NCBI GenBank assembly: GCA_002293145.1
Contig: DBCO01000005.1
Span: 1 to 64,000 of the forward strand
Direction: 5' to 3'
Source of the DNA: Akkermansiaceae bacterium UBA956
GTDB taxonomy: Bacteria; Verrucomicrobiota; Verrucomicrobiia; Verrucomicrobiales; Akkermansiaceae
DNA: 64,000 nucleotides
A program made the position numbers and the translations under genes. Within the stretch, counting starts at the first letter, position 1. Every line of letters begins with the position of its first letter. Shown piece after piece: positions 8,195 through 16,932 of this stretch. The notes beneath the pieces were generated by a model. That model saw only the letters and a list, made by a program, of their open reading frames with translations, made no database searches and was not told the DNA's origin.

Positions 8195-9754
8195 ATGCAA
8201 TCTCAAACACCACTAAGCAATCAACAAGATCCCGAGATAGAGCCTGAAAGCTACTCCTTGGATCAAATGATGGAACGATTGAAAGAGCGCGGGCATGAGG
8301 AAGGTGAGCTTGTGACCCGTGCCGATGGCTCCCAGGCATTGAAGATCAAAAAACGCAAACGTCGTTCGGAACAACCGCAGAAAGAGGCCGCAAAACGCCA
8401 ACAGAAAATCCGCTTGTTTCAGCTCGGCTTGGCCTTTTCTCTCTTTTGTGGGCTGGTAGCCACAGCTGCTGGATTGTTGTTCTACTATAATAGCACAGGC
8501 TATCGCGAGAGCATCCGCACCAAGATCTCGCAGTGGACCGGTGCAGACGTGGACATCACCGAATTCTCGGTAACACCAAATACCGCACGCTGTGCGACAA
8601 TGAATCTGAGTTGGCCCGCTGGCAATCATTTGCGCACATTGCAAATCACTCGCCCCAGCGCACAACTCAACATCTTGGGCTTCTTGACCAACCAATGGGG
8701 TGGCAATGCCGTGGTCGCTACAAATGGCAAATTGATCTTCGGCAAAGGCCAAGAAGACGCTCCTAAAAGCGCACCCAACAAAGAAAAGCCTAGTGCTTTT
8801 CCTTTTTCCTTTGAAAACTACCGTATCGAGAAACTCGACGTCATCGGCTTTGAGCAGGCCCAACAGCCATGGCTCACAATTTCAGGCACAGAGGTTTCGT
8901 TGGTAAAGACCGACGCCGGCTCGCAAACGCGCTTCGTTGGTGGCAAAGTCAATATACTCGCATTCCAACCGATGCATTTGGATCGAGCGAGCATCGATTT
9001 CACCACCGGGCAAATGATCATCGATCAGGCCCGCTTCAAGCCTGAACCGAATGCCTCAGGCTCGCTCGAGCTTAGCAATAACATCAATCTCTACGGAGCA
9101 AAAACCACCGACCTCAACCTGAGCATGAAACATTTTCCTCTCGAGATCCTTCTCGGCGAGGGCGTGGAAACGATCATGAGTGGATTTGTCGACACCAATC
9201 CTGAAGCACTCAACTGCTTGCTCAGATTTACGCCGGGCTCATACGATAGCTACAATATTCAACTCGGCTTCGTCGGCAGCAGCCTCACGCCGCTCACGCT
9301 CTGCGGCTTCCCATTTTTCAGTGATTTGAGTCGTGAGCTCCAGGACCAAGATTATGTGAATCGCTTTCACTTTGCCGACCGCGTCGAGGGAGAACTCATT
9401 CGCGACGCCAAGATCTTGACTCTGCGCAGTCTTCATTTGGAAAAAAAAGGGCAATTTATCATCAAAGGCGACATTTCCGTGACCGATGGCAAGATTGTTG
9501 GGCAACTCGACGTCGGTCTGCAAGGCGCACTGCTCACGCAAAACCACATCAACCCGATGATGCTCGATCTTTTCCCGCGCAATACGGGCGGCTACCAGTG
9601 GTGCAAGATCACTCTCGGCGGCACCCCTACCTCTCCCGAGGATAATTTTAACGATCAGATCAAAGCCATTCTCGACAAATCTCCTGACAAGCCGACGGCT
9701 CCACCTACTGATTCTGCGCCCCTAAATGTAGAAGACGAATTGGATGCTCAATAG
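8195..9754 (+). CDS. Membrane-anchored AsmA-like protein, unknown role
   Basis: 519 residues with a cytoplasmic, very basic N-terminus (IKKRKRRSEQPQKEAAKRQQK), one membrane segment at about residues 74-97 (LFQLGLAFSLFCGLVATAAG), and a long periplasmic beta-rich part. Phrases such as GADVDITEFSVTPNTA and QLNILGFLTNQWGG, with repeated strands, recall AsmA/TamB-type envelope proteins that act in lipid or outer-membrane protein handling; this is inferred from pattern only. It starts 89 bases after the secretin gene on the same strand, so it could help secretin placement or envelope assembly. The C-terminal tail is Pro/Asp-rich. Confidence 0.6.
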   Translation: MQSQTPLSNQQDPEIEPESYSLDQMMERLKERGHEEGELVTRADGSQALKIKKRKRRSEQPQKEAAKRQQKIRLFQLGLAFSLFCGLVATAAGLLFYYNSTGYRESIRTKISQWTGADVDITEFSVTPNTARCATMNLSWPAGNHLRTLQITRPSAQLNILGFLTNQWGGNAVVATNGKLIFGKGQEDAPKSAPNKEKPSAFPFSFENYRIEKLDVIGFEQAQQPWLTISGTEVSLVKTDAGSQTRFVGGKVNILAFQPMHLDRASIDFTTGQMIIDQARFKPEPNASGSLELSNNINLYGAKTTDLNLSMKHFPLEILLGEGVETIMSGFVDTNPEALNCLLRFTPGSYDSYNIQLGFVGSSLTPLTLCGFPFFSDLSRELQDQDYVNRFHFADRVEGELIRDAKILTLRSLHLEKKGQFIIKGDISVTDGKIVGQLDVGLQGALLTQNHINPMMLDLFPRNTGGYQWCKITLGGTPTSPEDNFNDQIKAILDKSPDKPTAPPTDSAPLNVEDELDAQ

Positions 9755-9829
9755 TTTTTCGATTTCTCGTTCTCTGCTTGATCTATCATCGCAAAGTTGT
9801 CATGATCCACTCATTAGCAATTTGACATC

Positions 9830-11578
9830 ATGAGCCAAAGATCTCCATTTTCCCATTTGTTTCAGTTGTTTGGCAACGAGCCAAAACAACACGTGGAAAG
9901 CATCAACCGAGATGCCTTGGAGAAAATGATGCACTTGCTGCAATTGCCCGTCAATGCCGATGGACGTTGCATTCTCTTGCGCGCGCCGCGTGCGGGTTAC
10001 GGCAAATCTCACCTGCTCTCACGAGTGCAATCACTCCTCGGTAGCTCACACGAATTCATCTTGCTACAACCCACGGACGGATATCGCATGGACGCAAATG
10101 CGGCGCTCAATGATGTAATCTCCAAGCTAACTCTTACCCTCCCTGGAGGCGCTGGACTGTCCGAGTTCGACTTGCTTGCGCGGAAAATTTTCGCCCTCGG
10201 TTTAGGGTCATTGGTGCGATCTGGTGAAGTCCCCTGCCAAGATCGGGAGACGACTCTGGCGGCCTTGCAAAATCGCCCTGTCGAGACATTTGATTTCCAT
10301 CATCACACGGCCGTCACAGCTCACTGGGCACGTAATCATTTTGCAATTCTCAGACCACTGTTGATCGTGGAAATCGCTAAAATCATCGCGGCACCTCTCC
10401 GTGAAGTCAGCTTTTGGGTTGATGCATTGTTTCGCTATGCGGTGACACCTCTCGATCAACCGAGTCGCTCTGGCATGTTGATGGAAGCTGTGGTCGATGC
10501 ATCCGCAACCGCGCCTATGAATGAGCGCCTCGCAACATTGCTAAAAATGCTGACCCAGTGGCAACGCGTCATCCTCGTAGCCGATGAGCTTGAAGGTATG
10601 TCTGTCAATGCCGAGGCAGCACTGCGCTTCGCCGCCTTTTTGACCAAGCTTCGCCTCGGTGCTGAACGTGTGGACATGATCATTTCTGTCAATGATGACA
10701 TCTGGGAGAGTGCGTTCGTACCACGTTTGAGCGGAGGCTTGCAGGATCGACTCAGCGAGGCTGTGGTGCGACTCGCCCCCCTCCGCCCCGAGCAGGCTTG
10801 GGAGCTTTTGCTAAGTCGCGACCCTCATGCAAAACGCGAGCAATCCCCAGATTTTACGTCACAAGGTCCACTATACTCGCGCCTCGTGCTGAGCACTGCT
10901 GCTCAATCATGGCAACCGAGCGAGGAAGATATCGCAGCAACGAAGACACCGGAATCGCTCAGCGGAACCTCAGAGGAAAACATTACTCCGCCTGCTATCG
11001 TTCGTATCATCAATGAGGAAGATTTACCTCAGGTTACAGAATCTGATCACGGTGTGCCAATTTTTTCAGCGGACAAATCCTTCAGCGAGCCAGACTTCCC
11101 CTTTGTGGACGACAACATCGCGGCGTATTTCGAGGTGGCTACGAAATCCATCGAGGAGCCTATTTTCGCCTTTGCGCCCGCGGAAACTGACGAGGTGAAA
11201 GGTTTCGATCCGAGCCCCTACGCCTACGCCGATGAGACTCTAGCGACATCATTTATGCCATCACTTGCCGCAGCAGACACGGCACCAGAACCCGAGATCA
11301 TCACAGCAGCGCCTGCATGTCAGCAGCAGCCTCAAATGATCACAGCACAAGTGATCTCCGCTCCACCAAACTCACCCAAAAACACGGTCATCTATGATGC
11401 GCCTGTGCTCAAGCCAACACCAATTAACTCGGTCAAGCCGTCCCCATTGCCTTATGGCGAAGTGGACGATCCATCTCACGCAGCAACCAGCTCCGCGCAA
11501 ACACGGAGTTCTGAAATCAACCGCGTCGATGAATTGCTGCGTCAGTTCCGCGAGCGCTACGGGCGAAGTGACTCCTAA
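9830..11578 (+). CDS. P-loop ATPase with long disordered tail
   Basis: 582 residues. Residues 48-62 (ILLRAPRAGYGKSHL) form a P-loop; the residue where G/A is usual is Pro, a small departure from consensus. A Walker B-like VILVADELEGM lies near residue 247, and LRLGAERVDMIISVNDDIWE follows like a sensor 1 strand. After about residue 340 the protein becomes Pro/Ser/Glu-rich and probably disordered, ending in a helical DELLRQFRERYGRSDS. The AAA+/STAND-like fold is inferred. It starts 75 bases after the AsmA-like gene and ends 11 bases before an ABC ATPase gene. Function unknown. Confidence 0.6.
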   Translation: MSQRSPFSHLFQLFGNEPKQHVESINRDALEKMMHLLQLPVNADGRCILLRAPRAGYGKSHLLSRVQSLLGSSHEFILLQPTDGYRMDANAALNDVISKLTLTLPGGAGLSEFDLLARKIFALGLGSLVRSGEVPCQDRETTLAALQNRPVETFDFHHHTAVTAHWARNHFAILRPLLIVEIAKIIAAPLREVSFWVDALFRYAVTPLDQPSRSGMLMEAVVDASATAPMNERLATLLKMLTQWQRVILVADELEGMSVNAEAALRFAAFLTKLRLGAERVDMIISVNDDIWESAFVPRLSGGLQDRLSEAVVRLAPLRPEQAWELLLSRDPHAKREQSPDFTSQGPLYSRLVLSTAAQSWQPSEEDIAATKTPESLSGTSEENITPPAIVRIINEEDLPQVTESDHGVPIFSADKSFSEPDFPFVDDNIAAYFEVATKSIEEPIFAFAPAETDEVKGFDPSPYAYADETLATSFMPSLAAADTAPEPEIITAAPACQQQPQMITAQVISAPPNSPKNTVIYDAPVLKPTPINSVKPSPLPYGEVDDPSHAATSSAQTRSSEINRVDELLRQFRERYGRSDS

Positions 11579-11589
11579 CTTTTTTCAAT

Positions 11590-12528
11590 ATGAGTGATCT
11601 CGCCGTCGATATCGAATTCTTGCGCAAGCGCTACAGCAATGGCGTGGAAGCTCTCTCTGGCGTCGCTCTGCAGGTGCCACGGGGCAGCATTTTCGGTCTT
11701 ATTGGGCCCAATGGCGCTGGCAAAAGCACGATGGTCAAGTCAATGCTTACCATCTTACGCCCCACCGAATGCCGCGGTACGATGCTGGGTGAACCCATCG
11801 GGAAAAAATCCACCCTCGCAAAAGTCGGCTACCTTCCCGAGCATGCGACGTTTCCGGAGTACTTGAGCGGTCGACAAGTGATCGAATACTCGGCGGGCTT
11901 GGCGCATATTTCACGAAGGGCCTGCAAGGATCGCGTTGATCGACTGCTCGATCAAGTAGGTATGAGCGAGGCAGCATCCCGCACCATGCGCACCTACTCC
12001 AAGGGCATGAAGCAGCGCATCGGTCTTGCGCAAGCACTTGTCAACGACCCCGAGGTCGTCTTTCTCGATGAGCCCACAGACGGCGTCGATCCCGAAGGCC
12101 GCATTGATTTTAAGAAGATGATTGCAGCATTGCGCGAGGAAGGTCGCACGGTTTTTGTCAACTCTCACCTCCTCGCCGAAGTCGAGCAAATCGCCGATCG
12201 TGTCGCCATTCTAAGCAAAGGAAAAATCGTCAAGCAAGGACTGGTCAGCGATCTTACCCGCCGCGAAGCCCGCTACGAACTACGCATCCAAGGCATGCTC
12301 CCTGCGGAACTGATGAGCTGGTGCAGCGAACGTGGCATCTCGATCCAAGGCAATGTTCTCTCGCTCATGGCTGAGAGCGCCATCGCCATGCAACCGTTGA
12401 TTGACAAACTTCGCGCCTCGCTGGTCATCATTCTCGAACTCAAAGAAGATCGCTTTTCGTTAGAGGAACTCTTTTTGCAAACGGTCATGGAGCAGCGTCA
12501 AAACCCGAACGCCCAAGCAGCCCGATGA
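11590..12528 (+). CDS. ABC transporter ATP-binding protein (DrrA/ABC-2 type)
   Basis: 312-residue ATPase subunit of an ABC-2 export system. It shows Walker A GPNGAGKST (39-47), the signature YSKGMKQRIGLAQAL near 135, Walker B VVFLDEPTDGVDPEG near 156, and the switch histidine in VNSHLLAEVEQIADRVAIL. The C-terminal 90 residues form the accessory domain common in DrrA/NatA-like ATPases. The stop overlaps the permease start by four bases (ATGA), so the two are translationally coupled. The substrate is not evident. Confidence 0.93.
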   Translation: MSDLAVDIEFLRKRYSNGVEALSGVALQVPRGSIFGLIGPNGAGKSTMVKSMLTILRPTECRGTMLGEPIGKKSTLAKVGYLPEHATFPEYLSGRQVIEYSAGLAHISRRACKDRVDRLLDQVGMSEAASRTMRTYSKGMKQRIGLAQALVNDPEVVFLDEPTDGVDPEGRIDFKKMIAALREEGRTVFVNSHLLAEVEQIADRVAILSKGKIVKQGLVSDLTRREARYELRIQGMLPAELMSWCSERGISIQGNVLSLMAESAIAMQPLIDKLRASLVIILELKEDRFSLEELFLQTVMEQRQNPNAQAAR

Positions 12529-13541
12529 CCCAAGCTTACACCATTCTCCTCGACTCCCTGCGCATGCTGCGTGCCAGCAAGCTGTTTTGGGTATCTCTAT
12601 GGATTTCCGCGGTAGTCGCTGTGGTCTATGCCTCGATTGGCTTCAATGACAAAGGCATAACCGTGATGTTTGGACTCTGGGACTTCGAGATCGCAATCAT
12701 GCGCAAGGGCACTCCAGAATCGCAGGCATTTTACACCCTGATTTTCACCGATGTGATCGTGCGTTTCTGGCTCGGCTGGGCATCGCTAGTACTCGCGCTA
12801 ATTTCTACTTGTTCGATTTTTCCGCAATTTTTGCAAACTGGTTCCGTGGAACTGGCGATCTCCAAGCCGGTCACCCGCGCCCGCCTTTTCCTGCTCAAGT
12901 ACATCGGCGGGCTGCTTTTTGTCGCCGTGCAAACTTTGCTCTTCACCATTGTTTGCTTCATCGCTTTGGGTGTGCGCTGCAACGAATGGAACCTAAGCGT
13001 GTTTTGGGCTGTGCCAGTTGTCACCTTTTCCTTCAGTCTGATCTACTGCATCGGAGTTTTTGTGGGTGTGTGGACGCGCTCGACCATTTTCGCCCTCTTT
13101 GCCTCGCTGCTTTTTTGGTTGATGACCTTGATCGTGCAGTGGGTGGATGATTTCACCTACAAAATGGGTTACACCATTCCCGAAATGGGGGTAAACCTCG
13201 ACATGAGCACGGGGCAAGTCAATGAAGGCAAAGAAGATTCCGGTGCTGGATTCCGCGGATTTCATCAGAAAATTCAGCCACTTGTCACCATCATGCCGAA
13301 AACCCGCGAAACCATCCTCTCGCTCAAGCGCTTGATCGTTTTCAAAGAACGTGACTCGATGTTGGCTGGAGTCGATCTTGGCTCCGTATTCGCGGGGGGC
13401 GAGATGGATCCGAGCGCCAAGGAAGCGATGAAAAAATACGATCTTCGCTACTCATGGTTCTCCATCGTGGGAACGTCGCTGATTTTTGAACTCGTGATTC
13501 TAGGCGCAGCCATGCTAGTTTTTTCCCGTCGCGACTACTAA
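12525..13541 (+). CDS. ABC-2 type transporter permease
   Basis: 338-residue integral membrane protein. About six hydrophobic segments are visible (LFWVSLWISAVVAVVYASI, LGWASLVLALISTCSIF, GLLFVAVQTLLFTIVCFIAL, VVTFSFSLIYCIGVFVGVW, STIFALFASLLFWLMTLIV and a last one SLIFELVILGAAMLVF). SGSVELAISKPVTR-like text (here TGSVELAISKPVTRARLF) is typical of ABC-2 permeases such as those of the gliding/copper-export type. It pairs with the ATPase gene that overlaps its start. A roughly 130-residue extracytoplasmic loop precedes the last segment. Confidence 0.88.
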   Translation: MTQAYTILLDSLRMLRASKLFWVSLWISAVVAVVYASIGFNDKGITVMFGLWDFEIAIMRKGTPESQAFYTLIFTDVIVRFWLGWASLVLALISTCSIFPQFLQTGSVELAISKPVTRARLFLLKYIGGLLFVAVQTLLFTIVCFIALGVRCNEWNLSVFWAVPVVTFSFSLIYCIGVFVGVWTRSTIFALFASLLFWLMTLIVQWVDDFTYKMGYTIPEMGVNLDMSTGQVNEGKEDSGAGFRGFHQKIQPLVTIMPKTRETILSLKRLIVFKERDSMLAGVDLGSVFAGGEMDPSAKEAMKKYDLRYSWFSIVGTSLIFELVILGAAMLVFSRRDY

Positions 13542-13596
13542 TTTGAATATTTGCTGGTAATCCGTCCGTAGTATCTGTAATTCAACGCAAAACAAT

Positions 13597-14406
13597 ATGA
13601 AATTTTTCTTCGCAATTCTTGGCATCTTTGGAGCAGGCGTTCTTGGCTATGTGCTCGAGCCTGACATGCGCTACAGCCTCACTGGCATGGCGCCCATAGC
13701 CGAAGCCGTGACGCCTAAGCCTGTCGCAACAACAACTACCGCGCCAACCACAACAACTCCAGCACCTGCCCCCACCGCACCTACTTACGATTATTCCAAG
13801 CTCGTTCCCAATCAGCTTCCCGAAAAAGTATTACTCAAGGTGCAAGCCACAGCCACAGCAGAAGGTGAAAGCGATGCCTTGGCCCTGCCCGCTGGCACCA
13901 AAGTCACACCCGTGCGCATCGAGGGCGCTGAACTTGTTTTCTCGATCCTTGGCACGGCTCAAGGAAAAGTCGCCGTAGCCCAGACCAATCTCATCGAGCA
14001 ACTCATCGCCAATCCTCCGCCGCCACCAGTGGTCGAGCCGGAACCAGCGCCCGAGCCTGTAGTCGCGAAAAAAAATCCGGAACCTATGCCGGAACCCGAG
14101 CCTGAAGCCAAACCCGAGCCCGAACCTGCTCCAGCCGCAGGTGCAACTCTCTCACCCGATGACATCGTGAAGCTCATGCAAGAAAGCGTGCGCTCAGCTC
14201 AAATCAAAGAATTTACCTTCGATCAAGTCACCGGCTGGAAAGCAGGCGAAGAGGAAGAAGTGGACGGTAGCAAATTCCAAACTGGCCTTGCCGCCTACAA
14301 AGCCGAGACCATCTTCGGAGTGAAAAACATCCAAGCCAAGGCCTTGATCCAAGAAGGAAAAGTCATCCGCTGGATATGGCCCACGAGTGGCTTGGAAATT
14401 CAGTAA
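13597..14406 (+). CDS. Membrane-anchored Pro/Glu-rich protein, unknown
   Basis: 269 residues. The start MKFFFAILGIFGAGVLGYVLEP is a signal anchor. Two low-complexity linkers follow: a Thr/Pro/Ala tract (about 45-65) and a Pro/Glu tract of PEPEPE type (about 145-185). Between them is a small beta-rich domain that looks SH3-like (LPAGTKVTPVRIEGAELVF). The last 80 residues (DDIVKLMQESVRSAQIKEF to the end) form a compact domain. It lies 55 bases downstream of the permease gene, but membership in the same unit is uncertain. Not assigned to a family. Confidence 0.65.
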   Translation: MKFFFAILGIFGAGVLGYVLEPDMRYSLTGMAPIAEAVTPKPVATTTTAPTTTTPAPAPTAPTYDYSKLVPNQLPEKVLLKVQATATAEGESDALALPAGTKVTPVRIEGAELVFSILGTAQGKVAVAQTNLIEQLIANPPPPPVVEPEPAPEPVVAKKNPEPMPEPEPEAKPEPEPAPAAGATLSPDDIVKLMQESVRSAQIKEFTFDQVTGWKAGEEEEVDGSKFQTGLAAYKAETIFGVKNIQAKALIQEGKVIRWIWPTSGLEIQ

Positions 14407-14470
14407 GCCGTGGCGGCGCGTTTCAAGCGCCAAGCCTATCATGACTTGAATGTGAGGCTGGGCGCTGCCT

Positions 14471-14492
14471 CCTTCGCACAGCTACGGCGCGA
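14471..14492. repeat. Dispersed 22-nt repeat, copy 1
   Basis: The 22 bases are ccttcgca followed by cagctacggcgcga. They match 19 of 22 positions of a second copy at 24937-24958, also in an intergenic gap. The surroundings are rich in gcgcc/ggcgc self-complementary pieces, so the element may fold as a hairpin. It lies between convergent genes. Confidence 0.5.
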
Positions 14493-14543
14493 TAAATCGC
14501 AAGCGCCGCCACCTGGATCGCCGCAGTTGAAGTCCATAGCGCT

Positions 14544-16028
14544 TCATGCGTCCACGTAGCGCTTTCTGAGGTGTTCGAGATGATATTTCGCATCAGGAGC
14601 ACTGCCCGTAGCTCCGAAGATCAAATCAGAGGGCTCGTGCAGCGCTCCATGCCGGTGAATGTTTTCCCGTAGCCATGCCAGAAGGGGCCCATACTGCGCG
14701 GTGTCGATGCCCTGTCGAATCACCTCAACTTGTCTCGCCGCATGAATCAATTGCGAAGCGTGGAGATTGCCCAAGGTATATGTCGGGAAGTAGCCGAAGG
14801 CTCCCATCGACCAATGAATGTCCTGCAAGCAACCTTGCGCATCGTCTGGCGGAGTCATACCGAATAGCTCAACAAACAATTCGTTCCAAGCCGCGGGCAG
14901 ATCGACCAAGGCCAATTCCTTGCGAAAGATTTTCCTCTCTAACAAAAAGCGCAACATGATGTGCAAGTCGTAAGTCGCCTCGTCAGACTCAACACGAATC
15001 AAGGAAAAATTTGCCTGATGGACATGGCTCATGAAGTCATCGAGCGCAACCTGCCGCAGTTGCGGAAACAACTCCACAGCTCGCGGATACCATTTTTTCC
15101 AGAATTCACGAGCGCGCCCCACATGATTCTCCCACAAGCGCGACTGAGATTCGTGAATGCCAAGCGATACCGCATCGCCCGCCGCCATGCCTGGTCGATC
15201 CCCCGGCAATCCTTGCTCATACATGCCATGCCCTGCCTCGTGTAAAACACCGAACAAAGATGAGCAAAAATCCGCTTCATCATAGCGCGTCGTCAAGCGC
15301 ACATCGCGCGGACCCAAAGTTGTGCAAAACGGATGCGTTGTGGTGTCGATCCGCCCCGCCGCAAACGAATACCCCAGATCACGCGCGATGGCTTCATTGA
15401 GAATCATTTGCTGCGCTTCGGGATAAGGCCCTGCCGGCAAGGGCTGGACGCGATCTCGCGAACGCTCCACCGCAGCGCGTGCAATGCCGCTCAGCTCAGG
15501 CCGCAAGGTGTCAAACAATCCCGAGAGCACCGCTGTGGTAGCACCGCGCTCATGACAAGAAAGCAAGGCATCATAGGGCTCATTCAAATAACCCCAGCGC
15601 TCGGCTTTTTCCCGAGCGATGTCGACTAACTCCGTCAAATGCGGCAAAAACTTGGCGAAGTTATTTTCCTTGCGCGCCTCCATCCATGCACGCTTGGCGT
15701 GTGAGCTGACCTTCGACTCACGAGCTACCAATTCCACCGGAAGTTTCGTCGCCAATTCATAGCGGCGCTTCATTTCGGACAAGTTTGCCCGCTCGGCGAG
15801 ATCCTTTTCGTCACATACCTGCATGGCTGCCTCCAAGGCATCAGCCCATTGTTGCGAAGTTGCTCGTTGGTGGGCTTGGGCACTCAGCCACGACAACTGC
15901 TCCGCACGGAATCCCGATGCATCCTCAGGCATATAGGTCTCCTGATCCCAGCCCAGCACTGCAGCACTCGTCCCAATCAACGTACATTCACGGACCAACT
16001 CCTGAAAAGAAACATTCTGTTCGCTCAC
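14544..16028 (-). CDS. M32 family metallocarboxypeptidase
   Basis: Thermostable carboxypeptidase 1 (Taq)-type zinc enzyme, 494 residues, the usual M32 length. The zinc site HEAGH is at 263-267 and the third ligand lies in IHESQSRLWENH (Glu293). It removes C-terminal residues from peptides, probably in the cytosol because there is no signal sequence. The neighbourhood gives no functional link: it faces the Pro/Glu-rich gene tail to tail and runs divergently from a gene remnant at 16040. Confidence 0.93.
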   Translation of the reverse strand: MSEQNVSFQELVRECTLIGTSAAVLGWDQETYMPEDASGFRAEQLSWLSAQAHQRATSQQWADALEAAMQVCDEKDLAERANLSEMKRRYELATKLPVELVARESKVSSHAKRAWMEARKENNFAKFLPHLTELVDIAREKAERWGYLNEPYDALLSCHERGATTAVLSGLFDTLRPELSGIARAAVERSRDRVQPLPAGPYPEAQQMILNEAIARDLGYSFAAGRIDTTTHPFCTTLGPRDVRLTTRYDEADFCSSLFGVLHEAGHGMYEQGLPGDRPGMAAGDAVSLGIHESQSRLWENHVGRAREFWKKWYPRAVELFPQLRQVALDDFMSHVHQANFSLIRVESDEATYDLHIMLRFLLERKIFRKELALVDLPAAWNELFVELFGMTPPDDAQGCLQDIHWSMGAFGYFPTYTLGNLHASQLIHAARQVEVIRQGIDTAQYGPLLAWLRENIHRHGALHEPSDLIFGATGSAPDAKYHLEHLRKRYVDA

Positions 16029-16039
16029 GGCGATGATTC

Positions 16040-16609
16040 ATGCAGAGCAAAAGGCGGAGAGCAAGCAGGAAACGTATTCGGGTTGCTGCCAAAATGCTGC
16101 ATTTTTTGAACTATCGTTGCTTGCAGCCTATTCCAAATCAAGAGAAAAACAGCAGCGTCAGAAAAATGGCGATGATGCGGGTCGAGGAACCCAAGGCCCG
16201 CGCCTACTACCTGGAAGCAGCCGCCAGCTCGAACGGAACATCCGCTGCGGCTGGCACAAGCGGCTTCTCAAAGCCCCTGAGGCAGAGCGCGAAGCCGCCC
16301 CCCCTCTCCCCGGAAAACATCTTTAAGGACCCCAACATCCTCGAATTTCTCAACCTGCCCGAAGACACCAAAACCCACAAACGCGATCTCGATGACCGCA
16401 GCCTCAACTCCCAACAAATGCGTTTCGTCGAATTGGTAATCGATGAACTCAGTGCAAGCGGCTTCATCGAACCGAATGCACTCTACGAGTCGCCATTCAA
16501 CAGCCTGCACGCAGATGGCCCTGAAGGACTTTTTGCAGGGAAAAACAACATCAATGATGGCCTTTCCCAGAAGCTGGAACAAACTCAGCAGCGGGTAATG
16601 GAGGGATGA
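16040..16609 (+). pseudogene. Chimeric remnant: DUF1016/YhcG nuclease fragment joined to HsdR C-terminus
   Basis: The open frame of 189 codons is not one natural protein. Its first part reads RVEEPKARAYYLEAA and, after a frame change near 16220, frame 1 reads RQLERNI...HKRLLKAPEAEREAA; the reading returns to frame 2 at a C-run (about 16300) with PENIFKDPNILEFLNLPED. That order matches the DUF1016/YhcG PDDEXK nuclease family. From about 16400 the text changes to QQMRFVELVIDELSASGFIE and ALYESPFNSLHADGPEGLFA, which matches the extreme C-terminus of type I restriction HsdR subunits. So two defence-type genes were fused by deletion and then frameshifted. It is surely non-functional as either enzyme. 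Confidence 0.75.
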
Positions 16610-16615
16610 GAAAAA

Positions 16616-16690
16616 TGGTGCGCGATGCAGGGTTCGAACCTGCGACCCCATCCGTGTGAAGGATGTGCTCTACCACTGAGCTAATCGCGC
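16616..16690 (-). tRNA. tRNA-Val (anticodon CAC)
   Basis: Folding the minus strand gives a 7-bp acceptor stem (GCGCGAT/ATCGCGC), D stem GCTC/GAGC, anticodon stem CATCC/GGATG around the loop TTCACAC with anticodon CAC, and T stem GCAGG/CCTGC with loop TTCGAAC. Discriminator A and an encoded CCA end the gene at 16616. CAC reads GUG, valine. The 3' end lies six bases from the restriction/nuclease remnant. Confidence 0.95.
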
Positions 16691-16932
16691 TTGGGGTGGT
16701 TGTGTAGGAGTTGATACGGGGAGCACAGGACTTTGGCAAGAGAAATTGTGTGGGGTAACCGCATTATCATTTTTCAGCAATCGATCTTAGCATGACTGCC
16801 GATTCATTTGCCGCAAAGAAACACAAAATGCACAACATTTTGAAATTTGTGATTTTTGCATTTTTTATGACGATAAGATTGCGTCTCTTCACCGAGCGAT
16901 AAATTGCCTTTCCCCATCGCGGATGGCGGCGT

